From NCBI GenBank assembly GCA_002747325.1, contig PDOZ01000016.1:1-38251 (forward strand): a stretch of 38,251 nt of DNA. Direction: 5' to 3'. Positions 24,408 through 33,029 of this stretch are shown piece by piece (position 1 is the stretch's first letter; each line of letters starts with the position of its first letter). Origin of the DNA: Rhodobacterales bacterium. GTDB taxonomy: Bacteria; Pseudomonadota; Alphaproteobacteria; Rhodobacterales; Rhodobacteraceae. The position numbers and the translations under genes were made by a program. The notes under the pieces are model-generated. The model was not told where the DNA came from, did no database searches, and saw only the letters and a list, made by a program, of their open reading frames with translations.

Positions 24408-25603
24408 TCCGGGCGCTGCTGTTTTGGCTATGTGTGTTGGTCACGCCCGCAGCGGCGGACGGGCTTTCGGCGCTGGCGCGGCTCGGGCCGGACGGGGTGG
24501 AGCTGCGCGAAAAGCGCGGCCGCATCGAGTTGAATGTGGCGCTCAGTCAGGTGGTGCCGTGGCGGGTGTTTTTGCTCGACGATCCGGCGCGGCTGGTGCT
24601 GGATTTTTCCGAACTGGACTGGACCGGGGCGGATGCGGCGGAGCTTGCGGGGCAGGCGGAGCGGGTCACGGAACTGGCGATGGGGCTGTTTCGCCCCGGC
24701 TGGTCGCGCATGGTGATGGCGCTGGACCGACCGATGGTGGTGGCTGAGGCGGAAATGGCGGGGGACGGGGCGCAGGCGCGGTTGCATTTGCGGCTGGAGG
24801 ATGCCAGCGCCGAGGACTTTGCCGCTGCGGTCGGTATGCCGGATCACGCCGCGTTTGCTTTGCCCCCTGCGCCGCCACCATTGGCGCCGCGCCGCGATGG
24901 GCCTCTGGTCATTGTGCTGGACCCCGGTCACGGCGGCATTGATCCGGGGGCGGAACGCGAGGGGGTGCGTGAAAGCGATCTGATGCTGCGCTTTGCCCGC
25001 GAGTTGAAGGAAGTGCTGCTGCGTTCCGGGCGCTTTGACGTGGTGCTGACGCGGGACGCGGATGTGTTCGTGCCGCTGGAAGAGCGGGTGCGCCGGGCGC
25101 GGGCGGCGCGGGCGGATGTGTTCCTGTCGCTGCACGCCGATGCGCTGGCGCAGGGGCGGGCCTCGGGGACGACGGTTTACACGCTGGCGGAAGAGGCATC
25201 TGATCTGGCCTCGCAAAAGCTGGCGGAGCGGCATGCGCGGGCGGATTTGCTGGCGGGGATCGACCTGAGCGACACCGATGACAGCGTGGCGCTGGTGCTG
25301 ATGGACCTTGCGCGCACCGAGACCACGCCGCGTTCGGAACGTCTGGCGGATGCGCTGGTCGAAGGCATTCATTCCGCAACCCAAAGCACCCGCCGCCAGC
25401 CGCGCCTGCATGCGGATTTCTCGGTGCTGAAATCGCCCGACATCCCTTCGGCGCTGGTCGAGCTGGGCTTTCTCTCCACCCCGCGCGACCTGCGCAACCT
25501 GCGCGATGCGACCTGGCGGCGGCAGGCGGCGGAAGGCATCCGCGACGCCCTGATCTACTGGGCGCTGGAGGACCGGGCGCTGGCGGCGCGGATGCGCAAA
25601 TAG
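24404..25603 (+). CDS. N-acetylmuramoyl-L-alanine amidase (AmiC type)
   Basis: Periplasmic zinc amidase cutting the bond between MurNAc and the peptide stem, needed for daughter-cell separation. 399 residues: signal peptide (about 1-18, LLFWLCVLVTPAAA), AMIN domain (about 25-125), and a C-terminal Amidase_3 domain from about 168. The zinc/catalytic pattern is visible: VLDPGHGGIDPGAER (His), ESDLMLRFA (Glu), FLSLHADA (His), and ALVELGFLS (Glu). It starts at an ATGA overlap with the aminotransferase gene and is followed by the PBP1A gene, which fits a wall-remodelling context. Confidence 0.94.
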   Translation: MIRALLFWLCVLVTPAAADGLSALARLGPDGVELREKRGRIELNVALSQVVPWRVFLLDDPARLVLDFSELDWTGADAAELAGQAERVTELAMGLFRPGWSRMVMALDRPMVVAEAEMAGDGAQARLHLRLEDASAEDFAAAVGMPDHAAFALPPAPPPLAPRRDGPLVIVLDPGHGGIDPGAEREGVRESDLMLRFARELKEVLLRSGRFDVVLTRDADVFVPLEERVRRARAARADVFLSLHADALAQGRASGTTVYTLAEEASDLASQKLAERHARADLLAGIDLSDTDDSVALVLMDLARTETTPRSERLADALVEGIHSATQSTRRQPRLHADFSVLKSPDIPSALVELGFLSTPRDLRNLRDATWRRQAAEGIRDALIYWALEDRALAARMRK

Positions 25604-25624
25604 GGCGGTTTTTCGCCCTTTTTT
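25602..25624 (+). terminator. terminator at the amidase stop codon
   Basis: GGGCG (25603-25607) pairs with CGCCC (25614-25618), followed by six T residues. The hairpin begins inside the TAG stop codon. Confidence 0.8.
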
Positions 25625-25701
25625 GCCCGTTAAGCGCGCGCGCCTTTTGACCCCGCTCGCCGGCGCGGGTATAGGGGGCGCAGGCAAAAGGAAACAGGCG
25701 C

Positions 25702-28212
25702 TTGGTTCGATTCATTCTTGGGTTTTTCGGTTCGATTTTCAGCTGGCTGACGCTGGCCGCTTTCATGGTGGCCATCTCGATCGGCGCGGTTTTCTGGATG
25801 TATTCCAAGGACTTGCCCAGCCACGAGCAGCTGGCCAATTACCAGCCGCCGATGATTTCGCGCATCTATTCCGCCCAGGGCGCGCTGATGGACGAATTTG
25901 CCCGCGAGCGCCGGCTTTACACCCCGCCGGAGCAAATTCCCGATCTGGTGAAATGGGCCTTCATCTCGGCCGAGGACAAGAATTTCTACAAACATCCCGG
26001 TTATGACCTGCGCGGCATGGTCGCGGCGGCCCTGCAGGCGGCGCGGGGCGGTCGGGTGCGCGGTGCGTCCACCATCACCCAGCAGGTGATGAAGAATTTC
26101 CTTTTGAATTCAGACCTTTCCGCCGAGCGCAAGATCAAGGAACTGATCCTTGCCAGCCGCATCGAGCAGACGCTGTCGAAGGACGAAATCCTCGCGCTTT
26201 ATCTCAACGAGATCGACCTTGGTGCGCGCAGTTTCGGGGTTGCGGCCGCCGCCCAGACCTATTTCAACAAGACGCTGGCGGAACTGTCGACCGAGGAGGC
26301 TGCGTTCCTCGCCGTGCATCCGAAATCGCCTTACGCCTACCATCCGGTGAAGAATTACGACAAGGCGCTGGCGCGGCGCAATTTCATTCTCGAGGAGATG
26401 TTCGAGAACGGCTATATCGACGAGGCGGAGTTCAAACGCGCCGTGGCGACGCCGATCCGCACGGTGCAGAACGGCGATTTCCCCTCCTTCCGCGCCTCCC
26501 TGCCGCCGCGTGATTATTTCACCGATGAAATTCGCCGCCAGTTGAGCCGCTATTACGGCGAGGACGAGTTTTTCAACGGCGGTCTGACCATTCGCGCCAC
26601 CGTTGACCCGGAATTGCAGGTCGTCGCGGCGCATTCGTTGCAAAAGGCGCTGGAGGATTTTGACCGGCGGTTGGGGGTCTGGCGCGGCACGGGGGAGAAG
26701 ATCGACCCGGCGCGCATCGACGATGGCACCTGGCAGGCGGCGCTGGCGGAGCTGTCGGTGGCGCGCGATATTACGCTGAACGGGCGCTGGTATGTGGCGG
26801 CGGTCGATCAGGTCGGTAAGCAGGAAATGACCCTGAAGATCGAGGGGCAGCCGGAGCCGCAGCCCTGGGCCGTGCCGCGTTCGGATATTAAGTGGATGCG
26901 CGGCTCGTTTGCCGATAATTTTGCCCGTGGCGATGTGGTGCTGGTGCGGCGGGTGACCGATGGGGCCGGGGCGGAGGGCAACTTCGTGCGCTGGTCCCTC
27001 AGGCAGGTGCCGGAAGTGCAGGGCGGCTTCATGGCGATGGACGTCAATACTGGCCGGGTCATCGCCATGCAGGGCGGGTTCTCCTATCAGGATTCGGTGT
27101 TCAACCGCGCCACGCAGGCCACGCGCCAGCCCGGCTCCTCCTTCAAGCCCTTCGTCTATGCCGCCGCGCTGGACAGTGGTTTTTCCCCGGCTTCGATCAT
27201 CATCGACGCGCCGATCGAGATCAATATGGGCGGCACGATCTGGCGGCCCAAGAACGCGTCGCATCAGTTTTACGGCCCGACGCCCCTGCGCACCGGGATC
27301 GAGAAATCGCGTAACCTGATGACGGTGCGTCTGGCGCAGGAAGTGGGCATGGATGTGGTGGCGCGTTATGCGGAGCGATTTGGCGTCTATGAGCGGCTCG
27401 ACCCCTATCTGGCCAATTCACTCGGATCGGCGGAAACCACGCTCTACCGCATGGTTGCCGCCTATGCCATGTTTGCCAATGGGGGCGAGCGGTTGGAGCC
27501 GACGCTGGTTGACCGGGTGCAGGACCGTTGGGGCCGGACGATTTATCGCCACGATCAGCGGGTTTGCGAGCAATGCGGCGAGATGCGGTTGCCCGAGGGC
27601 GAATCGCCGACCATTGTGTCGAACCGCGAGCGGGTGATGGACGCGATCACGGCCTATCAGCTCACCTCGATGATGCGCGGTGTGGTGCAGCGGGGCACGG
27701 CGGCGGGCAAGGTGCGCCTGCCGGTGCCGACTGCGGGCAAGACCGGCACCACCAACGACGCGAAAGACGTCTGGTTTATCGGCTTTACCTCCAACATCGT
27801 TGCCGGCTGCTATATCGGGTATGACCGCCCGCGCACCTTGCCCGGCGCGTCCGGCGGCGGCACCTGTGCGCCGGTGTTCCAACGCTTCATGACCAAGGCG
27901 ACCGAGAAATTCGGCGGCGGTCCGTTCCGCATTCCGCCCGGTGGTCATTTTATCAAGATCGACCGTTATTCCGGCGCCCGTCTGCCCAATGATGCTTCTG
28001 GCGATTACGTTGTGGCGGAGTATTTCCGCGACGGCGAGGAGCCGATCTTTGGCCTGACCTTCGATGGCGGCTTCGCCATGGGCGCCAACCTGCCGCTCTA
28101 TGTGCCGGAGGGAAGCGGCGCCACGACGACGGTCGAAACCCCGACGGGACGGGTGATTGTCATTCCGGAACAGGCCAATACCGGCGCCATTTCGGCGGGT
28201 GGCTTGTATTGA
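25702..28212 (+). CDS. penicillin-binding protein 1A (class A PBP)
   Basis: Bifunctional peptidoglycan synthase, 836 residues. An N-terminal membrane anchor (about 5-35) is followed by the GT51 glycosyltransferase domain, with the catalytic Glu in AEDKNFYKHPGYD (about 90) and RGASTITQQVMKNF. The transpeptidase domain carries the serine in GSSFKPF (about 479), the SRN motif in EKSRNLM, and KTGTTND (about 680). A PBP1A-type OB-like insert lies between the domains. The start is TTG at 25702, preceded by AAAGGAAAC; the frame has no better start. The CEQCGE cysteine pair (about residue 625) and the cysteines later in the transpeptidase region are noteworthy for a periplasmic protein. Confidence 0.95.
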   Translation: MVRFILGFFGSIFSWLTLAAFMVAISIGAVFWMYSKDLPSHEQLANYQPPMISRIYSAQGALMDEFARERRLYTPPEQIPDLVKWAFISAEDKNFYKHPGYDLRGMVAAALQAARGGRVRGASTITQQVMKNFLLNSDLSAERKIKELILASRIEQTLSKDEILALYLNEIDLGARSFGVAAAAQTYFNKTLAELSTEEAAFLAVHPKSPYAYHPVKNYDKALARRNFILEEMFENGYIDEAEFKRAVATPIRTVQNGDFPSFRASLPPRDYFTDEIRRQLSRYYGEDEFFNGGLTIRATVDPELQVVAAHSLQKALEDFDRRLGVWRGTGEKIDPARIDDGTWQAALAELSVARDITLNGRWYVAAVDQVGKQEMTLKIEGQPEPQPWAVPRSDIKWMRGSFADNFARGDVVLVRRVTDGAGAEGNFVRWSLRQVPEVQGGFMAMDVNTGRVIAMQGGFSYQDSVFNRATQATRQPGSSFKPFVYAAALDSGFSPASIIIDAPIEINMGGTIWRPKNASHQFYGPTPLRTGIEKSRNLMTVRLAQEVGMDVVARYAERFGVYERLDPYLANSLGSAETTLYRMVAAYAMFANGGERLEPTLVDRVQDRWGRTIYRHDQRVCEQCGEMRLPEGESPTIVSNRERVMDAITAYQLTSMMRGVVQRGTAAGKVRLPVPTAGKTGTTNDAKDVWFIGFTSNIVAGCYIGYDRPRTLPGASGGGTCAPVFQRFMTKATEKFGGGPFRIPPGGHFIKIDRYSGARLPNDASGDYVVAEYFRDGEEPIFGLTFDGGFAMGANLPLYVPEGSGATTTVETPTGRVIVIPEQANTGAISAGGLY

Positions 28213-28275
28213 GGGGATGGCGTTTGCCGGCCTTCGGGCGGATGTCCGGGCGGCGGGAAGGTGGCGCTTCGGTGT

Positions 28276-28300
28276 TGTGAGTATTTTTGCTAAGAAGAAG
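28276..28300 (+). repeat. 25-bp 3'-end motif, copy (e)
   Basis: TGTGAGTATTTTTGCTAAG plus AAGAAG, 64 bases after the PBP1A stop. There is no strong CCGG hairpin in front of this copy. Confidence 0.75.
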
Positions 28301-28362
28301 AGCGGATTTTGTGCTTTGTTCGGGCGGTGTGGTTGGGGGCTGCGTTGTGTTGGGCTGGGGTG

Positions 28363-28692
28363 TTATTTTCGGTCTGTGGATTTCGGCTCCGGGTCTTGTT
28401 GGTAAGAAATGCCGCATTTTTTGCAGCTTTCGGGCAGCCGCAAGCTGGAAGAAAAGCCAATGCGATACTGGCAGTTGGGGCATTTTTCGGAAAACTGCAA
28501 GAATACATTATACCCCGCCCAAATCAGCAGCCCGGCAACCAGGCTATTCACCGTTAGCGTATTGGCATCAAAGAGAAATGCGAAGGCAAAAACGAGAATG
28601 AACGCGGCGCACCAGCCGATAAAGGTAATCCGCATTTTCCGTTCCCATTTTTTCAATCTTTCATAGGCGTCTATGCTGATCCTGTTCTGCAT
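28363..28692 (-). CDS. small membrane protein with zinc-ribbon cysteines, unknown function
   Basis: A 109-residue protein: a basic N-terminal helix (YERLKKWERKMR), two hydrophobic helices (about 22-41 and 45-65), then a cytoplasmic-type zinc ribbon with CPNC (71-74) and CKKC (90-93), and a charged tail. AGGAGAACG precedes the ATG at 28692. The gene is visibly lower in GC than its neighbours. I do not recognise the family; similar two-helix plus zinc-ribbon proteins exist in many bacteria without known roles. The coding sequence lies in an accessory patch between PBP1A and ccmF. Confidence 0.7.
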   Translation of the reverse strand: MQNRISIDAYERLKKWERKMRITFIGWCAAFILVFAFAFLFDANTLTVNSLVAGLLIWAGYNVFLQFSEKCPNCQYRIGFSSSLRLPESCKKCGISYQQDPEPKSTDRK

Positions 28693-28850
28693 GGCTTGCG
28701 TTCTCCTGACGGTTCTTTTGCCGGTGGGCCGGGCGGGTTATGGGCGCTGTGTGCGCTTTAAGGAATAGTCTGAAATGCGTCTTGGGGGTAGGATTAAATT
28801 TAAGTGTAGGGCGCGGGTTTGCGGATTTTCGTGATTTGATCCGGCGGGGC

Positions 28851-28881
28851 TTGATCTCAAGTTAACTTGAGGTGTTAGGGC
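28851..28881 (+). promoter_or_regulatory. SoxR-type operator within a stretched promoter
   Basis: A perfect 16-bp palindrome CTCAAGTTAACTTGAG (28856-28871) equals the core of the known SoxR box (CCTCAAGTTAACTTGAGG). It overlaps a possible -35 TTGATC (28851-28856) and sits before a weak -10 (TAGGGC or TTAGGG) at a 18-19 base spacing, as in MerR-family promoters. The downstream oxidoreductase starts at 28937. Confidence 0.7.
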
Positions 28882-28936
28882 TTTGTTTGCGCGGGGAATC
28901 GGGGCGTTGGGTTTCGGTGGCGTGAATGGAGGTTTT

Positions 28937-29512
28937 ATGCGTGTTTTGACGGTTTTGGATCATCCCAACCCGGAGAGTTTTTCGGCGGCGGTGGCGGCGC
29001 GGTTCATGGCGGGGGCGCGGGCGGCGGGGCATCAAGCGGTGTTGGCGGATTTGCATGCCGAGGGGTTTGATCCGCGCTGGACGCTGGCGGAGGCTCAGGG
29101 CGGCGCGGTGCCAGCTGATGTGCGGCGCGAGCAGGGACGGGTTGAGCGGGCGGATGCGTTGTGCATGGTGTTTCCGCTCTATTGGTGGGGGATGCCGGCC
29201 ATGTCGAAGGGGTGGCTGGAGCGGGTGTTCAGCTATGGTTGGGCTTATGATCAGCTGGACGACCCGGAGGGTTCCTTGCTGCGCGCGCGGCCGATGGTTG
29301 GGCTGGTTCCGGCGGGGGCGCGGTCGGATGCGATGGCGCGGGAGGGCTACACGGCGGCGCTGGAACTGCTTTGGAACCGGGGCACCTTTGGCTATTTCGG
29401 GTTTTCGCCGCGCAAGCTGGAATTTCTCAACGGGTCGACCGGGTCGGAGGCGCGGCGGGAAGCGTTGTTGCAACGGGCCTATGCGGCGGGTCGGGAGATT
29501 GGGGCTTCTTGA
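28937..29512 (+). CDS. flavodoxin-fold NAD(P)H oxidoreductase
   Basis: A 191-residue protein of the NAD(P)H:quinone oxidoreductase/KefF-MdaB type. It starts MRVLTVLDHPNPESFSAA, an FMN-binding beta-alpha turn, and contains CMVFPLYWWGMPAMSKGWLERVF, which binds the flavin and places the substrate. Such enzymes reduce quinones or similar compounds with two electrons. ATG at 28937 behind GGAGG; the upstream in-frame start would leave no leader after the predicted promoter. The SoxR box upstream suggests induction by redox-cycling compounds. Confidence 0.88.
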   Translation: MRVLTVLDHPNPESFSAAVAARFMAGARAAGHQAVLADLHAEGFDPRWTLAEAQGGAVPADVRREQGRVERADALCMVFPLYWWGMPAMSKGWLERVFSYGWAYDQLDDPEGSLLRARPMVGLVPAGARSDAMAREGYTAALELLWNRGTFGYFGFSPRKLEFLNGSTGSEARREALLQRAYAAGREIGAS

Positions 29513-29550
29513 CGCGGCAATCCGCTTGGCACCGCCCCGCCAAGGCTTTG

Positions 29551-29661
29551 GAGCAGAAATCGCTAAATTTGAATCAAAATTCTCTGCCTCTCCATCAGCA
29601 TCCTGCTGATTTCGAACGCGAATTTTGATGCTCGATATTGCAGGTTAAAGCGATTTCGCTC
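29551..29661 (+). mobile_element. palindromic element family 3, copy 2, directly upstream of ccmF
   Basis: Same interior as 22090-22200 (nearly identical), same length of 111 bp, same orientation. Right arm AAAGCGATTTCGCTC then TA (29662-29663); the left side has TG instead of TA. It begins 39 bases after the oxidoreductase stop and ends 12 bases before the ccmF ATG. Confidence 0.85.
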
Positions 29662-29673
29662 TAAAGTCGCCGC

Positions 29674-31644
29674 ATGATCAATGAATTCGGACATTTCGCC
29701 CTGATCCTCGCCTTCGGGCTGGCCCTGTTGCAGACGGTTTTGCCCTTTGTCGGGGCGCAGGCTGGCTGGGTCGGCTGGATGCGGGCCGGGCGCATGGCGG
29801 CGGTGTTGCAATTCGCGCTGCTGGCCATTTCCTTTGCCGCCCTGACCTATGCTTTCGTGGTCTCGGATTTCTCCAATTTTCTCGTTTACGCCAATTCGCA
29901 CAGCCAGAAGCCGATGCTTTACAAGATCTCCGGCGTCTGGGGCAATCACGAGGGGTCGATGTTGCTTTGGGTGCTGATTCTGGCGCTATTTGGCGCGATG
30001 GCGGCGCTGTTTGGTCGCGGGGTGCCGTTGCGGCTGCGGGCCTTGGTGCTGTCGGTGCAAGGCGCGATCGGGGCGGCATTCGTGGGCTTTATTTTGTTCA
30101 CCTCCAACCCGTTTTTGCGCCTCGCGCGCCCACCGCTGGACGGGCAGGGGCTGAACCCTCTGTTGCAGGATGCGGGCCTCGCCTTTCACCCGCCGTTTCT
30201 TTACCTCGGCTATGTCGGGCTTTCGATGGCCTTTTCCCTCGCCGTGGCGGCGCTGATCGAAGGGCGGGTCGATGCGGCCTGGGCGCGGTGGGTGCGGCCA
30301 TGGACGCTGGCGGCCTGGGTGTTTCTGACCATCGGCATCGCGCTTGGATCGTGGTGGGCGTATTACGAGCTGGGCTGGGGCGGGTTCTGGTTTTGGGATC
30401 CGGTGGAAAACGCGTCCTTCATGCCGTGGCTCTTCGCCGCCGCCTTGTTGCATTCGGCCATCGTGGTGGAGAAGCGCGAGGCGCTCAAAAGCTGGACCAT
30501 CCTGCTGGCCATTCTGGCCTTTGGTTTCTCGCTCATCGGCACCTTTATCGTGCGCTCCGGGGTCATTACCTCGGTGCATAGTTTCGCTTCCGATCCGACC
30601 CGCGGGGTCTATATCCTCGCCATTCTCGCAGTGTTCATCGGCGGGGCGTTAACCTTGTTTGCCGCCCGCGCGTCCAGCATGGAGGCCAAGGGGGTGTTCT
30701 CGCTGGTCAGCCGCGAATCGGCGCTGGTGATCAACAACATTCTGCTCGCCGTGGCGGCCTTCGTGGTCTTTATCGGCACCATCTGGCCGCTGGTGGCGGA
30801 GGCGGTTTCGGGGCGGGTTCTGTCGGTCGGTGCGCCGTTTTTCGAGGCGGCGTTTACCCCGTTCATGGTGGTCCTTGCCGTGCTGTTGCCCGCAGGCGCG
30901 ATGCTGCCGTGGAAGCGGGCGAAGCTGGGGCGCATCGTGCGGCCTTTGCTGCCGGCGCTGATCCTGTCGGTTCTGGTGCTGCTGCTGGTCTGGAGCCTGC
31001 AAACCGAGAAGACCATCCTCGGGCCGGTCGGGTTTTTGCTGGGTATCTGGCTGGTGACGGGGGCGGTTGCCGATCTGGCGGCGCGCACCGGGCGCGGCGA
31101 TCTGCTCGACCGCCTGCTGCGGCTTGGGCGGGTGCCCGGCGCGGAATGGGGCAAGGCGCTGGCCCATGCGGGGCTGGGCGTGGTGTTCATGGGCATTTCC
31201 GGGTTGATGGCGTGGCAGGTCGAGGATATTCGCGTCGCGCAGGTCGGCGACACGTTTGAAGTTGGCGGCTACAGTATCGAACTCGTCGAAGTGAACCGCG
31301 AGCCGGGGCCGAACTACATCTCCACCTTCGGCCTGTTCAACATCCGCAAGGATGGCGACTTTGTCGGTGCCTTGCGGCCGGAAAAACGGGTCTATCCGGT
31401 GCAATCCATGCCGACGACGGAGGCGGATATTCTCAACGGTTTCTGGCGCGATTTGTATCTGGTGATCGGCGATCCGCAACAGGGCGGGGGCTGGGCCGTG
31501 CGCACCTTCATCAAACCCTTTGCCAACTGGATCTGGGCCGGGGCGATCCTGATGGCGCTTGGCGGGTTGCTGAGCCTGTTTGACCGGCGGATGCGGGTTG
31601 CGGGCGGCACGACGCGGGCGCAGCTTGAGGGGGCGCGGGGATGA
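29674..31644 (+). CDS. ccmF: cytochrome c heme lyase subunit CcmF
   Basis: Inner membrane protein (656 residues) with many transmembrane helices. It receives heme from CcmE and, with CcmH, ligates it to apocytochrome c. The WWD motif region WWAYYELGWGGFWFWDPVENASFMPW (about residues 228-253) and the conserved histidines around LHSAIVVEK and SVHSFASDP are present. ATG at 29674 fits the family start, but no Shine-Dalgarno precedes it, since a palindromic element ends 12 bases upstream. ccmE, normally adjacent, is not in the window. ccmH follows with a four-base overlap. Confidence 0.95.
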   Translation: MINEFGHFALILAFGLALLQTVLPFVGAQAGWVGWMRAGRMAAVLQFALLAISFAALTYAFVVSDFSNFLVYANSHSQKPMLYKISGVWGNHEGSMLLWVLILALFGAMAALFGRGVPLRLRALVLSVQGAIGAAFVGFILFTSNPFLRLARPPLDGQGLNPLLQDAGLAFHPPFLYLGYVGLSMAFSLAVAALIEGRVDAAWARWVRPWTLAAWVFLTIGIALGSWWAYYELGWGGFWFWDPVENASFMPWLFAAALLHSAIVVEKREALKSWTILLAILAFGFSLIGTFIVRSGVITSVHSFASDPTRGVYILAILAVFIGGALTLFAARASSMEAKGVFSLVSRESALVINNILLAVAAFVVFIGTIWPLVAEAVSGRVLSVGAPFFEAAFTPFMVVLAVLLPAGAMLPWKRAKLGRIVRPLLPALILSVLVLLLVWSLQTEKTILGPVGFLLGIWLVTGAVADLAARTGRGDLLDRLLRLGRVPGAEWGKALAHAGLGVVFMGISGLMAWQVEDIRVAQVGDTFEVGGYSIELVEVNREPGPNYISTFGLFNIRKDGDFVGALRPEKRVYPVQSMPTTEADILNGFWRDLYLVIGDPQQGGGWAVRTFIKPFANWIWAGAILMALGGLLSLFDRRMRVAGGTTRAQLEGARG

Positions 31645-32129
31645 AAACACTGCGTAACATACTGATTTTGCTGGCCTTTGCGGCAACGCCCGCGTTTGCG
31701 GTCAACCCGGACGAGGTGCTGGACGATCCGGCGCTGGAAGCGCGGGCGCGGGCAATTTCCGCAGAGCTGAAATGCGTCGTCTGCCGCGGGGAGAATATCG
31801 ACGAGAGCAACGCTTCCATCGCCCGCGACCTGCGGCTTTATGTGCGCGAGCGGCTGGTGGCCGGGGACAGCAACACGGAAGTGATCGACAATGTGGTCGG
31901 GCTTTACGGCGAATATGTGCTGATGAAACCGACCACCACCGGGGCCAATCTGATCCTTTGGGCGGCGGGGCCGGTGGCGTTCCTGTTCGCGCTAGGGGGC
32001 GCGCTACTTTACGTCCGGCGCCGGGCGCAGGCGGCGGGACCGGCGGCGCTGTCGGCACAGGAAGAGGCGCGGTTGAACGAGATTTTGCGGGGCGGCGACG
32101 GGCCAGCCACGGACACGAACACGGAGTGA
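31641..32129 (+). CDS. ccmH: cytochrome c maturation protein CcmH
   Basis: A 162-residue membrane-anchored thiol protein that reduces the CXXCH motif of apocytochrome c before heme attachment. Signal peptide (1-20), redox motif LKCVVCRGENIDES (Cys44 and Cys47), family block DLRLYVRERLVAGDSNTEV, then one transmembrane helix (about 100-122) and a cytoplasmic tail. It is the short (Ccl2-type) CcmH. ATG overlaps the ccmF stop (ATGA). Confidence 0.94.
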   Translation: MKTLRNILILLAFAATPAFAVNPDEVLDDPALEARARAISAELKCVVCRGENIDESNASIARDLRLYVRERLVAGDSNTEVIDNVVGLYGEYVLMKPTTTGANLILWAAGPVAFLFALGGALLYVRRRAQAAGPAALSAQEEARLNEILRGGDGPATDTNTE

Positions 32130-32131
32130 AC

Positions 32132-32911
32132 ATGCAATATGAAACGCTGATATACGCGCTGGAGGACGGCGCGGCGATTGTGCGGATGAACCGGCCGGAG
32201 AAGATGAACGCGCTCACCACGCAGATGCGGGCCGAACTGGCCGACGCGGTGCGACGCGGGGCGCGCGAGGCGCGGGTCGTGGTGCTGACCGGGGCGGGCG
32301 AGCGGGCCTTTTGCTCCGGGCAGGATCTGGGAGACCGGGTCAAGCTCGACAAAATCGACATGGAACGGGTGCTGCGCGATGAATACAACCCGATGCTGCG
32401 CGCCATCGTCGAAGCGGAAGTGCCGGTGGTCGCGGTGGTCAACGGCGCGGCAGCGGGGGCGGGGGCCAATATCGCGCTGGCCTGTGACGTGGTGATCGCG
32501 CGCGAAGACGCGGTGTTCTTGCAAGCCTTCACCCGCATTGGCCTGATCCCGGATGCGGGCGGCACCTACCACTTGCCTCGCGCCGTGGGCCTGCCGCGCG
32601 CTATGGGCGCCGCCCTGTTTGCCGACCGCATCACCGGGCGGCAAGCGGCGGATTGGGGCATGATCTACGAAGCGGTGCCCGCAGAAGAATTCGAAGCCCA
32701 TTGGCGCGCCCGCGTGGCGCATCTGGCACACGGCCCGACCGTCGCCTTCAAGGAACTGAAACAGGCCATGCGCGCCTCGTTCGACAACGATCTGGACGCT
32801 CAACTGGCGCTGGAAGCGCGCGCCCAGGGCAAATGCAGCGGCACCAATGACTTCAAGGAAGGCGTGCTGGCCTTTCTGGACAAGCGCAAGGCGGAATTCG
32901 AGGGGCGCTGA
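32132..32911 (+). CDS. enoyl-CoA hydratase/isomerase family protein (PaaG-like)
   Basis: A crotonase-fold enzyme of 259 residues. Oxyanion-hole segments are AFCSGQDLGDR and VVNGAAAGAGANIALACD; the catalytic region is FTRIGLIPDAGGTYHLPR. The SGQDLGDR motif and the Asp-containing PDAGG loop resemble PaaG-type isomerases (phenylacetate pathway) rather than a Glu-Glu hydratase, but no other paa genes are present. ATG at 32132, three bases after ccmH; the longer open frame through ccmH is not coding. Next to ccmH, an order common in this family of bacteria. Confidence 0.85.
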   Translation: MQYETLIYALEDGAAIVRMNRPEKMNALTTQMRAELADAVRRGAREARVVVLTGAGERAFCSGQDLGDRVKLDKIDMERVLRDEYNPMLRAIVEAEVPVVAVVNGAAAGAGANIALACDVVIAREDAVFLQAFTRIGLIPDAGGTYHLPRAVGLPRAMGAALFADRITGRQAADWGMIYEAVPAEEFEAHWRARVAHLAHGPTVAFKELKQAMRASFDNDLDAQLALEARAQGKCSGTNDFKEGVLAFLDKRKAEFEGR

Positions 32912-32934
32912 ACACCCCTCCAAACCCGCGCCCC

Positions 32935-32959
32935 CTTCTTCTTAGTCCAAATACTCAAA
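32935..32959 (-). repeat. 25-bp 3'-end motif, copy (f)
   Basis: Between the convergent ends of the PaaG-like gene and gltA. The plus strand has CTTCTTCTTAG through AATACTCAAA. The T-rich CTTCTTCTT follows a C-rich run after the hydratase stop, and TTTGAGTATTT faces away from gltA. The CGCCCC/GGGGCG hairpin (32961-32974) lies next to it. Confidence 0.7.
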
Positions 32960-32985
32960 CCGCCCCGCAGGGGCGCCAGAATATG

Positions 32986-33016
32986 AAAAACCCCGCCATT
33001 TGGCGGGGTTTTGCTT
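32986..33016. terminator. bidirectional terminator between the PaaG-like gene and gltA
   Basis: AACCCCGCCA (32989-32998), loop TT, TGGCGGGGTT (33001-33010), with AAAAA before and TTTT-rich sequence after, so it has a T-run on both strands. It ends 14-20 bases from the gltA stop. Confidence 0.93.
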
Positions 33017-33029
33017 TGTTTTATAAGCC

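Noticed and set aside
31772..32131. N-terminal extension of the enoyl-CoA hydratase through ccmH
   Set aside because: It overlaps ccmH in another frame and has no homologous sequence; ATG 32132 gives the standard crotonase start.
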